Positions 41,128 through 50,911 are shown, counted from the first letter of the stretch. The stretch is DNA of 64,000 nt from Haloarcula argentinensis DSM 12282 (GCA_000336895.1 AOLX01000015.1:294725-358724); one strand, 5' to 3'. The notes: generated by a model from the letters alone, not told the origin. Program-made: numbers and translations.

Positions 41128-42784
41128 CGCTGGCCTCCATCATCGCGCCGAGTTCACCGGCTTCGACAGCCTCGGTCAACTGCGGCAACACCTCGAACAG
41201 ATCGCCCTCGATGAGGTAGTCCGAGAAGTCACGGATATCGGCGTCCGGGTCGGTGTTGATAGCGATGATCGTATCGGACTCGTCACAGCCGACCTTGTGC
41301 TGGATCGCCCCGGAGATACCCGCTGCGATGTACACGTCGGGTTCGACTTCCTGCCCGGACTCGCCGATCTGGCGCTCCTCGGTGACGTACTGCTCGACGT
41401 GGCCGTCGAAGGAGTACGACGAAGTGATGACGCCCCGGGAGAGCCCCAGATCGGCGTCCTCGAAGGCATCCACGAGGTCCAACGCCTGCTCGATGCCCCG
41501 CGTCGGGTCGTCGCCGATGCCCCGACCCACAGCGACGATGACGTCGTGGCCGGTGAGGTCAACGCCGCCGGAGAGGCGGTCGTACTCCTCGACCTCGACC
41601 TGGAACCACGCCTCGTCGAGGTCCATCTCGTAGTCGACGACCTCGCCGTCGCGTTCGTAGTCCGGGTCGGGCATCTCGAAGCTCCCCGGGATCACCGACG
41701 CCCCTTGCGGGTGGAAGTCCCGGTTGGGCTTGTCGATACAGAGAATCGTCGAATACTCGAACCCGGAGAAGTCCGGGCGCTTCATGTGCAACACGCGCTC
41801 GAACTCCTCCTTGTCCCCGGCGGTACCGACTTTCGCGGGGTTCGAGATCATCGTGCTCTCGATGTACAGCCCCGAACAGTCCGATGCTAATCCGGAGTCG
41901 AGTTCGCCCTGGACGAGCGCCGAGAGGTCCCGACCGTTGTTCGTCGCCGGGAAGACGGTGTAGCGCGGTTCGTGGTAATCCTTCCACTCGACTTCCTCAC
42001 GGCCCTCGGCGGCGAGGTCGCCGCCGGCGCGAGCCATGTCACAGAAGATTTCGGTGTAGGGCTGATGGCGGAAGCGGTCGAGGCGGTCGTCCTCGTGATA
42101 GACGACGAGATCCGCGCCGCAGGCGATGACATCCTCAACGTGGTCGCCCGCGTCGGCCCCGATGAGCACGGCGACGACGCGCTCCTCTTCGTCGTACGCT
42201 GCGTTGTAGTCGTCCATCAGTTCGCGGGCCTTCCCGAGCATCTCCTTCGACACGTCGACGAGTTCGCCGGCCTGTGTCTCACAGTACACCCACATATCGC
42301 GGTACTCCGCGCCGACGGTCCCCTCGACCCACTGCTTGTCGTTGGTTGGGTGGTCGAGGTCCGGGTACTTCTCCTCCGGCGGGACGTACTCGACTTCCGC
42401 CGTCTCCTCACCCTCGGCTTCCTCGGTCCCCTCGACGGACTCGATTCGACTCTCTATCTGGGATTTCGCCGTCTTGCGGTCCTGGCCCGCTTTCTCGCGT
42501 TCGAGCAAGTCCCGGAGCACGTCGGTGTCGTCGACCTCTCGCACCATGTTCGCCACGTCGGCGACAGTGAGGTCCGACAGGTCGACGGTTTTCGGATCGA
42601 TTTCGCCGTCGCCCTCGCTTTCGACTTTTTCAATGCGATCCTCGATGAGCGTCTTGACCGGGACCCGGTCCTCGCCGTCTTCCTCTAGCGCCAGCATCGC
42701 CCGCAGTTCGTCGGCGTCGTCGACGTCTTTGATTTTCGGGCCCAACTCGGCGATCTCGTGTTCTGTGGGATCGATTTCAGGCAT
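41120..42784 (-). CDS. etfA: electron transfer flavoprotein alpha subunit (FixB) with N-terminal duplicated extension
   Basis: A 554-residue EtfA/FixB. Typical EtfA is about 310-330 residues. Here residues 1-150 are an added acidic helical region with two similar 35-residue units: 20-55 (DADELRAMLALEEDGEDR) and 84-118 (DTDVLRDLLEREKAGQDR), each ending in a similar IEDRIEKVES/IESRIESVEG segment. The flavin domain starts near 160, and the C-terminal FAD motif covers IGESGQEVEPDVYIAAGISG and AINTDPDADI. It partners EtfB, 2 nt upstream, to bind FAD/AMP. The extension may mediate complex assembly. Confidence 0.92.
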   Translation of the reverse strand: MPEIDPTEHEIAELGPKIKDVDDADELRAMLALEEDGEDRVPVKTLIEDRIEKVESEGDGEIDPKTVDLSDLTVADVANMVREVDDTDVLRDLLEREKAGQDRKTAKSQIESRIESVEGTEEAEGEETAEVEYVPPEEKYPDLDHPTNDKQWVEGTVGAEYRDMWVYCETQAGELVDVSKEMLGKARELMDDYNAAYDEEERVVAVLIGADAGDHVEDVIACGADLVVYHEDDRLDRFRHQPYTEIFCDMARAGGDLAAEGREEVEWKDYHEPRYTVFPATNNGRDLSALVQGELDSGLASDCSGLYIESTMISNPAKVGTAGDKEEFERVLHMKRPDFSGFEYSTILCIDKPNRDFHPQGASVIPGSFEMPDPDYERDGEVVDYEMDLDEAWFQVEVEEYDRLSGGVDLTGHDVIVAVGRGIGDDPTRGIEQALDLVDAFEDADLGLSRGVITSSYSFDGHVEQYVTEERQIGESGQEVEPDVYIAAGISGAIQHKVGCDESDTIIAINTDPDADIRDFSDYLIEGDLFEVLPQLTEAVEAGELGAMMEASDD

Positions 42785-42786
42785 AG

Positions 42787-43641
42787 TCAGTCACCCGCCG
42801 CGTAGGGGGTGAGTTCGTCCAGTACCGGTTCCAGCGCCTCGCGTTCGTCGGCCTCGATCATCGTCGCCTCCCGCTCCGAAGGGGCCTTCGGAATCGGGTC
42901 AACCCCGGAGACGATGGTCGGGGAACCGTCCAGCCCGATGTAGTCCGGGTCAAGGTTGAGGTCCTCGTGGTCCCAGACCGTGAGGTGGTCCTCGTACTCC
43001 TCGGCCCGTTCCTGAGTCTCCTCGCGGAGGTCCTTGTGGTTCAGCCGGTGGCTCGCCTTCCGATAGGTCGGTTCGAACTCGGGGTCGGCGACGATGAAAC
43101 ACGGCATCGGCGCTTCGACCGTTTCAATCTCGGAGATATCGCCGTCGACCAGCCGCTTCGCCCGGACGGTGCCGGCGTCCTCGTCGATATCGAGCGAGAG
43201 AACGTGGGTGATTATCGGCCAGTCCAAGCACCAGCAGGTCTGGGGGCCGGTGTGGCCGGTCTCGCCGTCGGCCGTCTTGAACCCGGCAAACACCAAATCC
43301 GGCTGTTCGTCCAGGTTCTGGAGGCCGGTGGCGACGGTCATCGCGGTGGCCCAGGTGTCCGCGGCCCCCATCTCGCGGTCCGAGAGGAGGTACAGGTCGT
43401 CGGCGTACACGTCCCGCATTCCCTCCTGTAAGACCTCTTTGTACCCCGGCGGTCCCATGCTCATCAGCGAGACGTGCCCGCCGTTGCGGACTTTCGTCTG
43501 GAACGCCGCCCGGAGCGCGTGCTTGTCGTTGGGGTTCATCACCGTCGGTGTCTTTCCCCGTTCGAGATGGCCGTCCTCGTCGAACGACACCTGTCCCTCG
43601 CGGAAGTCCGGTACGCCTTTCGTCATCACGACTGTATGCAT
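42787..43641 (-). CDS. etfB: electron transfer flavoprotein beta subunit (FixA)
   Basis: A 284-residue EtfB/FixA. Landmarks are the N-terminal strand VVMTKGVPD, a nucleotide-binding segment AFQTKVRNGGHVSLMSMGPP, LSDREMGAADTWATA, and FAGFKTADGETGHTGPQ, the conserved loop near the AMP site. The length exceeds typical 250-260-residue EtfB by a C-terminal acidic part (DHEDLNLDPDYIGLDGS). The start is ATG 43641. Upstream lie a TATA region (43679-43688) and a palindrome (43657-43671) of operator type. The ferredoxin gene upstream is likely related. Confidence 0.93.
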   Translation of the reverse strand: MHTVVMTKGVPDFREGQVSFDEDGHLERGKTPTVMNPNDKHALRAAFQTKVRNGGHVSLMSMGPPGYKEVLQEGMRDVYADDLYLLSDREMGAADTWATAMTVATGLQNLDEQPDLVFAGFKTADGETGHTGPQTCWCLDWPIITHVLSLDIDEDAGTVRAKRLVDGDISEIETVEAPMPCFIVADPEFEPTYRKASHRLNHKDLREETQERAEEYEDHLTVWDHEDLNLDPDYIGLDGSPTIVSGVDPIPKAPSEREATMIEADEREALEPVLDELTPYAAGD

Positions 43642-43656
43642 GCTATCACGACCCTC

Positions 43657-43671
43657 GTGAGTGTATCTCAC
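43657..43671. promoter_or_regulatory. operator-like palindrome upstream of etfB
   Basis: GTGAG-TGTAT-CTCAC forms a perfect 5-bp inverted repeat with a 5-nt spacer, located between the TATA-rich region (43679-43688) and ATG 43641. It is placed where a repressor would block initiation. Function is inferred from symmetry and position only. Confidence 0.4.
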
Positions 43672-43678
43672 ACAAGAA

Positions 43679-43688
43679 TCTATAATAA
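43679..43688 (-). promoter_or_regulatory. TATA region for the ETF operon
   Basis: The minus strand reads TTTATTATAG, about 38-47 nt upstream of the etfB start, implying a short leader. Confidence 0.45.
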
Positions 43689-43846
43689 ATGTATGTTTAC
43701 AAATCTGGATGACAGGTAGGCGTAGCTGTCTCAGGGGCGGTAGAATCCGGACAACGCGCTATATGACGACAGACTGACAGCTATCAGCCATTTATATTTG
43801 GGGCGTAGAATGCTGCAATTCCGCGGAAACAGGGGTTCCAATAGCT

Positions 43847-44188
<342 letters not shown>

Positions 44189-44225
44189 TCACTTTTGCGA
44201 GCTACTTAACTTTTCGACCTGACCG

Positions 44226-45209
44226 TCAGAATCCGGGGCCGTCGCGGCGATCCGGTCCCCGAGTATCCGCCGGTCCGAGGTCGTCGATGCGGTCGGTCGG
44301 CCCGGGCAGGTTGCCGCCAGGCAAGCCGGTGTCCTCACCCGTCCCTGTCGCGTCGCCAGTGTCCGGTCCGCCGGTTCCGACTCGCCGGATGAACTCGACA
44401 GTCCGCTTGTACACGTCGTCGTACTGGGCCCCGTGGAAGGGGAAGCCGTGGTCCGACGGCACTGTCTCGTGAACCACATCGGTCATGGGACCGAGGGCGT
44501 CGGCCAACAGTTCGGACTGGGCTGGCGGCACGACATCGTCGTCGGTGCCGTGGAGCAACAGCGTCGGTGGGGCGTCGGTGTTCACCTGCCCGACCGGTGA
44601 GGCGAGGTCGTAGGCCGCAGGTTCATCATCGGGCCCGCCACCGAGGTACGCGCGGTGGCCCTCGCCTTCGGTAACATCGGTAGCGTTGTCCAGCGCGTGG
44701 AAGTCATAGACGCCGGCGTAGCCGACGGCGGCCGACAGCGCCGAGGACGCGCCGGGGTACAGTTCGGGTTCGAACGCGGGCTCGTCCGCCGTTAGGGCGG
44801 CCAGCAGGACGAGGTTCGCGCCCGCCGAATGACCGACGCCGATGATTCGGTTGGTGTCCGCGCCGTAGCTTTCGCCCTCCGCCCGGGCCCACTCGATAGC
44901 GGCTTTCACGTCGACCAGCGCCGCCGGGAACGTCGATTCCGGTGCGAGCCGATACTGCGGCTCGATGACCAGGAAGCCGTCTGCGGCGAGATCGAGCGCG
45001 TGGCGGGAGAACTCGCCCTTGTCGCCGAAAGTGAACGCGCCGCCGCGGACCAGCACGGCGACCGGTTTCGGGCCGCTAGCCGCCGCTGCGTCGTACAGGT
45101 CGAGCGTCAGCGTCTCGCCGTCCACCTCGTGAAACGGGATATCACGCTGCACTGTCACTGACTCCGGGGCGCGGTCTGTCACGGGCGACAGTCGGGCCGT
45201 CGCGGACAT
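44226..45209 (-). CDS. alpha/beta-hydrolase, carboxylesterase/lipase-like
   Basis: A 327-residue hydrolase. The nucleophile elbow is GHSAG, the oxyanion region is RGGAFTFGDKG (HGG variant), the catalytic Asp lies in LLHGTDDDVVPP, and the catalytic His in SDHGFPFHG. It resembles hormone-sensitive-lipase or BD-FAE-type esterases. The C-terminal about 40 residues are an acidic Gly/Pro-rich tail with no structure. ATG 45209 is taken as the start, since the upstream region to 45326 is AT-rich and non-coding. It is divergent from the histidine kinase gene. Confidence 0.87.
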   Translation of the reverse strand: MSATARLSPVTDRAPESVTVQRDIPFHEVDGETLTLDLYDAAAASGPKPVAVLVRGGAFTFGDKGEFSRHALDLAADGFLVIEPQYRLAPESTFPAALVDVKAAIEWARAEGESYGADTNRIIGVGHSAGANLVLLAALTADEPAFEPELYPGASSALSAAVGYAGVYDFHALDNATDVTEGEGHRAYLGGGPDDEPAAYDLASPVGQVNTDAPPTLLLHGTDDDVVPPAQSELLADALGPMTDVVHETVPSDHGFPFHGAQYDDVYKRTVEFIRRVGTGGPDTGDATGTGEDTGLPGGNLPGPTDRIDDLGPADTRGPDRRDGPGF

Positions 45210-45345
45210 AAGCCCGACGCTATCCGCTTTCGACAATCCTGGATTCGATGAATGAGGGTACTGACCACAGCAAACGCTTTTTTTACTATCAGTACGCCAT
45301 CGACCGATAAAATAAAGTGATAACACGGCAATAAACTGTGGAACG

Positions 45346-47793
45346 ATGTACGGCCGCTTTGTGACGGTTCTGTGGGTCCTGGCGGCTCTTTCTGCGGTCT
45401 TTCTGTTGCTCGCATGGCGTAAGCGCGAGGAGCCTGGCGGGACGCCGATGGTGGTGTTTCACCTCGCTCTAGCGGTCGGTGCGGCCAGCTACGCCGTCGA
45501 CATCAGTGCGACGACGCTGTCGACACAACTGCTTGCCCGGCAGGTCGCGACCGTCGCGCAGGGTGCGGTTGCCATCGCGTGGCTGTCCGCCGCACTGCAG
45601 TACGCCGACTTCGACCGAACGGTGACGCGGCGAGCCGTTGGGCTGCTGTCGCTTGACCTGCTGGTGCTGGTGGCCGTGTTCTTCTTGCCGGATATATCGC
45701 TGTTTGATCTCCCGCCCAGCGGCTCGGTAGGGTCGCTGGTGGTGGCTCCGGGGGCCGGGCTCACGCCAGTGTTTATCGCTCATATGGCAACGATTCTGAT
45801 CGCGGCGCTTGCCGGAACAATCGTTCTCATACAGTTGTTCGTCCGCTCGCGACACCTGTACCGAACACAGGCCGCGGCCGTCCTCGTCGCGGCGCTGGCT
45901 CCCTGGACCGTTGCACTGACCCAGCAGTATTTCCTGCAGATACCCGAGGACGCCACGATTTTCGCCTGGGGCGTCTCCGGGATAGCGATGACGACCGGCC
46001 TCTACACGTTCAAGACACTCGACCCGGTGCCGGCGGCGCAAGAAACTATCGTCGAACAGATGGGCGACGGAACGCTCGTCGTGGACACCGACGGCCGCAT
46101 CAGCCATGCAAACCCGGCAGCTGAAACCCTCCTCGCTGGCCCCGAGGAGACGCTCGTGGGCCAGCAGGTTGACGCCGTCATTCCGACCTGGGACAGTCTC
46201 GCGATTGCGGACGACGGGCAGTCGGACTGGTCGGAACTCGCGCTTTCCGTGGACGGTCAGCAGCGGTTCGTCGAACTCGAAGTGACGCCGTTTACCGACC
46301 GGTTCGACGGGCTCGTTGGCCGGCTCGTCGTTCTCCGAGACGTCACGGAGCGGAAGCAACGCGAGCAACGGCTGGCGCAGTACAAGACGATTTTCGAGGG
46401 CGTCAGCGAACCCGTCTACGTCCTCGACGAGCACGACCAATTTGTCACGTACAACGACCCGTTCGCCGAACTGGTCGGCACCGTCGAGGACAGTCTCGTC
46501 GGCGAGCGCTTCGAGACAGTGCTGGGACAGATGGAAACCGAACCGATGGACGACGGCTCGGCGGAGTTCCTGATCCGGACCGCTACCGGCGAACAGGTCC
46601 CCTGTGAAGTCGATGCGGCAGACATCGAACTGGCCGGCGGTGAGTCCGGCCGCGTCGGCATCGTCCGAGATATCTCGCGGCGAAAGGAAATCGAGTCCGA
46701 ACTCGCAGTGACGACTGAGCGGCTCGAAACGCTCGTCGAGGCTGCCCCGGTCGCGATCGTTGCGCTTGACACCGACGCGACTGTCGAGGTCTGGAACCCC
46801 GCCGCGACGGAGCTGTTCGGCTGGCGTGCCGACGAAGTGTTGGGCGACAGGGTTCCGGTTATCCCGGACGAGAACCGACGGCAGACGGCCGAACGTCACG
46901 CCCGGGTACTCGAAGGCGAGCGCCTGTCGGGCCACGAGACGGAACTCGAACGAAAGGACGGAAGCCGTGTCGACGTGAGCCTTGCCGCCGCCCCGATTCG
47001 CGACCTCAGTGGCTCAGTGGTCGGCAGCGTCTCCGTGGTGACGGACATCACCGAGCGGAAGCGTCGGGAGCGACAGCTGGAACTCCAGAACGAACGGCTG
47101 GACGAGTTCGCCAGCCTCATCTCCCACGACCTCCGGAACCCCCTGCAGGTCGCCAGTGGCCACTTGGAGCTGGCCTCGCAGGACGCCGGCTCGGAGGTTC
47201 GCGAGTCGATAACGGCCGCGGCGGCGGCTCTGGACCGAATGGAGGGACTTATCGACCACACTCTGACGCTGGCCCGCGAAGGGCGTGACATCAGCGATCC
47301 CGAACCGGTGGCGCTTCGGGAGACGTTCGTACAGGCGTGGAACGCCGCACCCACGAGCGCGGCCGAACGCCGCGTTCAGAACCCGCCAGAACGTGTGCTG
47401 GCCGACCGTGAACGCCTGGCCGAACTGTTCCAGAACCTCATCCAGAACGCCGTGGAACACGGCAGGGACGACTCCACGCCCGAAGCAGGCCCGGCGACCG
47501 ACGGTGCAGGGACGGTTACCATCACGCTCGGCGCTACCTCAGATGGGTTCTACGTTGCCGACGACGGCCCGGGGATTCCGCCGGACCAGCGCGACGACGT
47601 CCTCGAATCGGGCTACAGTACCGACGACGACGGCACTGGGTTCGGTCTGGCGATAGTAGAGACGATTGCCGAGGCCCACGGCTGGGAGCTAACGGTCACC
47701 GATAGCGAAGACGGCGGTGCTCGCTTCGAGTTCAGCGGCGTCGAGACAGAGGACCCGACCACGGACCGCGACGACAGCCTCAGGGATGTGTAA
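45346..47793 (+). CDS. 7TM sensor histidine kinase with three PAS domains
   Basis: An 815-residue membrane kinase. The N-terminal region (about 1-225) has seven helices, resembling the archaeal 7TM (HisKA_7TM) sensor. PAS domains at about 235-340, 345-450 and 460-575 precede the DHp helix with phospho-acceptor His594 in SHDLRNPLQ and the HATPase domain (NLIQNAVEHG, DDGPGIP, GTGFGLAI). It likely senses a membrane or envelope signal. No response regulator is adjacent. Its 3' end overlaps that of convergent gltX by 14 nt. A TATA-like element (aaaataaag, about 45311) lies about 30 nt upstream. Confidence 0.9.
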   Translation: MYGRFVTVLWVLAALSAVFLLLAWRKREEPGGTPMVVFHLALAVGAASYAVDISATTLSTQLLARQVATVAQGAVAIAWLSAALQYADFDRTVTRRAVGLLSLDLLVLVAVFFLPDISLFDLPPSGSVGSLVVAPGAGLTPVFIAHMATILIAALAGTIVLIQLFVRSRHLYRTQAAAVLVAALAPWTVALTQQYFLQIPEDATIFAWGVSGIAMTTGLYTFKTLDPVPAAQETIVEQMGDGTLVVDTDGRISHANPAAETLLAGPEETLVGQQVDAVIPTWDSLAIADDGQSDWSELALSVDGQQRFVELEVTPFTDRFDGLVGRLVVLRDVTERKQREQRLAQYKTIFEGVSEPVYVLDEHDQFVTYNDPFAELVGTVEDSLVGERFETVLGQMETEPMDDGSAEFLIRTATGEQVPCEVDAADIELAGGESGRVGIVRDISRRKEIESELAVTTERLETLVEAAPVAIVALDTDATVEVWNPAATELFGWRADEVLGDRVPVIPDENRRQTAERHARVLEGERLSGHETELERKDGSRVDVSLAAAPIRDLSGSVVGSVSVVTDITERKRRERQLELQNERLDEFASLISHDLRNPLQVASGHLELASQDAGSEVRESITAAAAALDRMEGLIDHTLTLAREGRDISDPEPVALRETFVQAWNAAPTSAAERRVQNPPERVLADRERLAELFQNLIQNAVEHGRDDSTPEAGPATDGAGTVTITLGATSDGFYVADDGPGIPPDQRDDVLESGYSTDDDGTGFGLAIVETIAEAHGWELTVTDSEDGGARFEFSGVETEDPTTDRDDSLRDV

Positions 47794-49519
47794 AGTACGC
47801 GACAGACTCCGCTTCGGCCTCGTCGGCAACCTCGTCGAGTCGGGCGAAGCCGATACGCTCGAACTGGACCACGTCGTCAGCGTCGTAGCCGAGCAGTCCC
47901 GGTTCGGCCACACCTGACACGTCACCGTCCATCGTCCGGAGGCGGAGTCGCGGGCCGTCAGCCGGTGCCCAGTGAATCACGTCGACGCCCTCCTCGCGGA
48001 CAGCGTCGATGTCGTCGCCGGTGTACTCGAAGGCATCGCGAGTGTGGCGTACACAGCCGTACCCCTTGAGCCAGACGCGCTCGCCGTGATCCGGTAAGTC
48101 GTCACCTTCGACGGCGACGCCGTTCGTCACCGGAATCTCGCGGCGGCCACGCTCCTCGTAGTCCGGGTGCAGCGGCGGTTCGCCGGCGTCCGGCCCGCCG
48201 ACGATCTGGCGCTCGACGAGGCCACCGTGGTCGTCGCTGTCCCGGACGAAAAACGCCCGGTCCGAGTCGTCGTCGATGAGGTCACGGTTGTTCGAGTAGA
48301 TCGAGGACATCGCCAGGTCGACGTTCGAGGTGGACGTGCCCAGCTGAATCATCGCATCGACGACGGCCTCGCCGCGGATACCGCGACGTTCGAGGCTGGC
48401 GACGGTCGGCGCTCGCGGGTCGTCCCAGCCCGCCAGTTCACCATCCTCGATGAGTTCGGCAATGCTCGACGTTGAGAGCGGCACGTCGTAGGCGTCGACC
48501 TGAACGTGGCCCCAGTGGATGACTTCCGGGTACTCCCAGTCGAAGTAGTCGTAGACGAACTGTTGGCGCTTTGCGGAGTCCTGCAGGTCGATGCCGCGGA
48601 TGATGTGCGTGACCCCCAGCAGGTGGTCGTCCAGTCCGCTCTGGAAGTCCAGCATCGGCCAGCAGCGGTACTCTTCGGCCGCTTCGCGCGGATGGGGTGT
48701 GTCGACCATCCGCAAGGCGACGAAGTCCCGCAGCGCAGGGTTCTTGTGGGTGATATCGGTCCGGACCCGCAGCACCATCTCGCCGCTGTCGTACTCGCCG
48801 TCGACCATCGCCTCGAACTCCGAGCGCGTGGTCTCGGCGTCCTTGTCGCGATGCGGACAAGCCTCGCCGTTGTTCTTCAGGTCGGAGAACTCACCCTGCG
48901 GGCACGAGCAGGTGTAGGCTCCACCCTTGTCGATGAGTTCGCGGGCGTACTCGTAGTAGGTCTCGACGCGGTCGCTGGCGTTGACCACGTCGTCCGGTTC
49001 GAAGCCCAGATAGCCGATGGCATCCAGAATTGCGTCGTAGGCGTCGAGGTCCGGTCGCTTCGTCTCGGGGTCGGTGTCGTCAAAGCGGCAGATGAACTCC
49101 CCGTCGTAGCGGTCCTTGTACGTCCCGACGACAGCGGCCATCCGCGCGTGGCCGATGTGCCACGGGCCGTTGGGGTTGGGCGCGACGCGCATCCGGACGG
49201 TGTCGTACTCCTCAGCGTTGGGCAGGTCCGGTAGTGGGTGGTCCTCGCCCTCGTCCTCGCTCTCTAACTCCTCGAGCTTGTCGGGCGCTAACTCCGCAAG
49301 CCGTTCGCGGCGCTCCGCGGCATCCATCCCGTTGACTCGCTCGACGACCGGCGCGATGACGCCCGGAATCTCGTCGCCATGCTCGCGGAACTCCGGGTTC
49401 TCGCCCATGAGCGGGCCCATTATTGCGCCGACCTGTGCCTCGCTGTCGTGTTTGACCGCGTTGAGGAGGGCGTTCGTCTCCGCCGCCTCCCTGATTCGGT
49501 CTCGCAGCTCGTCGTCCAT
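47780..49519 (-). CDS. gltX: glutamyl-tRNA synthetase (archaeal type)
   Basis: A 579-residue class I synthetase. The HIGH motif is PWHIGHARM (His121-His124), and the KMSKS-equivalent is VPLSTSSIAE. An acidic N-terminal segment is typical of archaea. A zinc-like Cys cluster CSCPQGEFSDLKNNGEACPH is visible. In haloarchaea this enzyme is non-discriminating and charges both tRNA-Glu and tRNA-Gln, the latter corrected by GatDE; that is family knowledge. It starts at ATG 49519, after the hairpin-rich intergenic region. Its 3' end overlaps the kinase gene by 14 nt. Confidence 0.96.
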   Translation of the reverse strand: MDDELRDRIREAAETNALLNAVKHDSEAQVGAIMGPLMGENPEFREHGDEIPGVIAPVVERVNGMDAAERRERLAELAPDKLEELESEDEGEDHPLPDLPNAEEYDTVRMRVAPNPNGPWHIGHARMAAVVGTYKDRYDGEFICRFDDTDPETKRPDLDAYDAILDAIGYLGFEPDDVVNASDRVETYYEYARELIDKGGAYTCSCPQGEFSDLKNNGEACPHRDKDAETTRSEFEAMVDGEYDSGEMVLRVRTDITHKNPALRDFVALRMVDTPHPREAAEEYRCWPMLDFQSGLDDHLLGVTHIIRGIDLQDSAKRQQFVYDYFDWEYPEVIHWGHVQVDAYDVPLSTSSIAELIEDGELAGWDDPRAPTVASLERRGIRGEAVVDAMIQLGTSTSNVDLAMSSIYSNNRDLIDDDSDRAFFVRDSDDHGGLVERQIVGGPDAGEPPLHPDYEERGRREIPVTNGVAVEGDDLPDHGERVWLKGYGCVRHTRDAFEYTGDDIDAVREEGVDVIHWAPADGPRLRLRTMDGDVSGVAEPGLLGYDADDVVQFERIGFARLDEVADEAEAESVAYFTHP

Positions 49520-49894
49520 TACCGGAACCTGCGACTGGGAGGGTCAAAACGCCGTCGGACCACCTTTTTCATCGTCACCGTTCCTCGCTTGCTTCGCTCG
49601 CTGCGGGACGGCTCTCTGCTCACGGGCGCAATACGCCCGTTCGAATGGGCAGCGGGACCGAAGGTCCCGCTCGACTCGAAAAACGCGGTCTTGCTGAGCG
49701 GAGTCGTTCGAGGGGCGCAAGCGCCCCTCGTAATGACGAGAGAGCGAAGCTCTCTCGAACCACGAAGCAAGGCTCGAAAGACGAACGAAGCGAGCCTTTC
49801 GGTGGCGAAAAAGGCCGGAACCCCACCGAGTTCGGTTCCGATGAACCGCGCTCGCTTTGCTCGCGCGGATGCCTGTTCCTGCACGACGTTTTGC
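49520..49894. other. intergenic region, 375 nt, hairpin array
   Basis: No real gene is seen. The central 250 nt hold at least seven perfect or near-perfect inverted repeats in series, described in the next entry. Several short frames are open on both strands because of the repeat composition and have no acidic bias. It separates gltX from the ArsA-type ATPase gene on the same strand. Confidence 0.6.
49622..49868. repeat. array of seven stem-loops
   Basis: Stems seen: 49622-49640 (7 bp, 5-nt loop), 49651-49671 (9 bp, GAA loop), 49709-49730 (10 bp, AA loop), 49737-49757 (9 bp, GAA loop), 49769-49798 (8 bp), 49816-49840 (7 bp), and 49846-49868 (CCGCG/CGCGG ends). Stem sequences differ, loops tend to be GAA or similar. 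Spacing is short and irregular. All are visible directly as reverse-complement pairs. Confidence 0.8.
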
Positions 49895-50824
49895 TCACCC
49901 TCCGAGATGTGTCCCAACCTTCTCCAGCGTTTCAATGCCGGTCACCTCACCGGATTGGTCGGGAATCGTCCAAATATCCAGCCCGGGCAGCGACTCCCGG
50001 AGTTGTGCAATCGCCTCCTCCTGCACCGCCTGCTTGCCCTGACACCGCTGGCAGTCGCCGGCATCCGCGATGACCTTGTTCACGACCAGCGTCGTCACCG
50101 GCACGTCGAACTCGCGGAGCTTCGCAACCAGCCGCTCCGTCTCGCGGACGGCCATCGTTTCGGGAATCGTGACGACCCGGAACGCGGTCTGTTCGGGGTC
50201 TCGAAGCACTGTGCCGACCCGTTCCATCCGCGTGCGCATCTCGGTAAAATCGTCGGGGCCGTCATCGCGCCGGCTCGCCATCGGGCCGAACATCATCGTC
50301 CGGGCAGTGTTGACTTTCCGATGAACCTGATCCCGGAGGTCCATCGCCGTGGCAACGCCGCGGTCCATCACCGATGGGAGGTCAAGCAGGCGGAGTGTGT
50401 GACCGGTCGGGGCAGTGTCGAACACCACGCGGTCCCAGCGGTCGCTCTCGATGTACGTCGCCATGCCCTCGATGGCTGCCAGTTCGTCGCTACCGGGCAT
50501 TACGCCGGTCGTGAACAGGTCAGCGATTTCCTCTTCGTCCATCCGGATACCGGCATCGGAAAATTCCGACGCCAGCGCCTCGAACAGTGACCGGTAACGG
50601 TCAATACCCGTCTGTGGATCGACCTCGACGCCCCACAGCCCCGACCGGATTTTTGTCGGGTCGCCGCCGACCTCGGTCTTGACGGCGTCGGCCAGCGAGT
50701 GCGCGGGGTCGGTCGAGACGACCAGTGTCTCGTGGCCCGCCGCCGCGAGCTGGTAGCCAGTCGCTGCCGCCACGGTCGTCTTGCCGACGCCGCCCTTGCC
50801 GCCGTAGAGGAGGAATCGGGTCAC
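49895..50824 (-). CDS. ArsA/GET3-type ATPase
   Basis: A 309-residue P-loop ATPase of the ArsA/Get3 family. The deviant Walker A GGKGGVGKTT occupies residues 8-17, the switch region is STDPAHSLADAV, and DTAPTGHTLRLL is the second conserved motif. A CQRC-type cysteine pair (GDCQRCQGKQ) near residue 260 matches the zinc Cys pair of Get3 dimers. It could target tail-anchored membrane proteins (Get3 role) or act as an arsenite pump ATPase; without arsB nearby, the Get3-like role is favoured. It is downstream of idsA on the same strand. Confidence 0.88.
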   Translation of the reverse strand: MTRFLLYGGKGGVGKTTVAAATGYQLAAAGHETLVVSTDPAHSLADAVKTEVGGDPTKIRSGLWGVEVDPQTGIDRYRSLFEALASEFSDAGIRMDEEEIADLFTTGVMPGSDELAAIEGMATYIESDRWDRVVFDTAPTGHTLRLLDLPSVMDRGVATAMDLRDQVHRKVNTARTMMFGPMASRRDDGPDDFTEMRTRMERVGTVLRDPEQTAFRVVTIPETMAVRETERLVAKLREFDVPVTTLVVNKVIADAGDCQRCQGKQAVQEEAIAQLRESLPGLDIWTIPDQSGEVTGIETLEKVGTHLGG

Positions 50825-50911
50825 AGGCGTCGCTAGGGAGCGACGTGTCTTAGTTGCTGACCAGCACCAGTCAGGGTCGAAGCGACGCGGGAAAACTGAC
50901 CGTCAGCGCGC

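Noticed and set aside
49379..50590. Long plus-strand frame from gltX through the hairpin array into the ArsA-type gene
   Set aside because: It is antisense to two well-supported genes and owes its length to GC-rich repeats.
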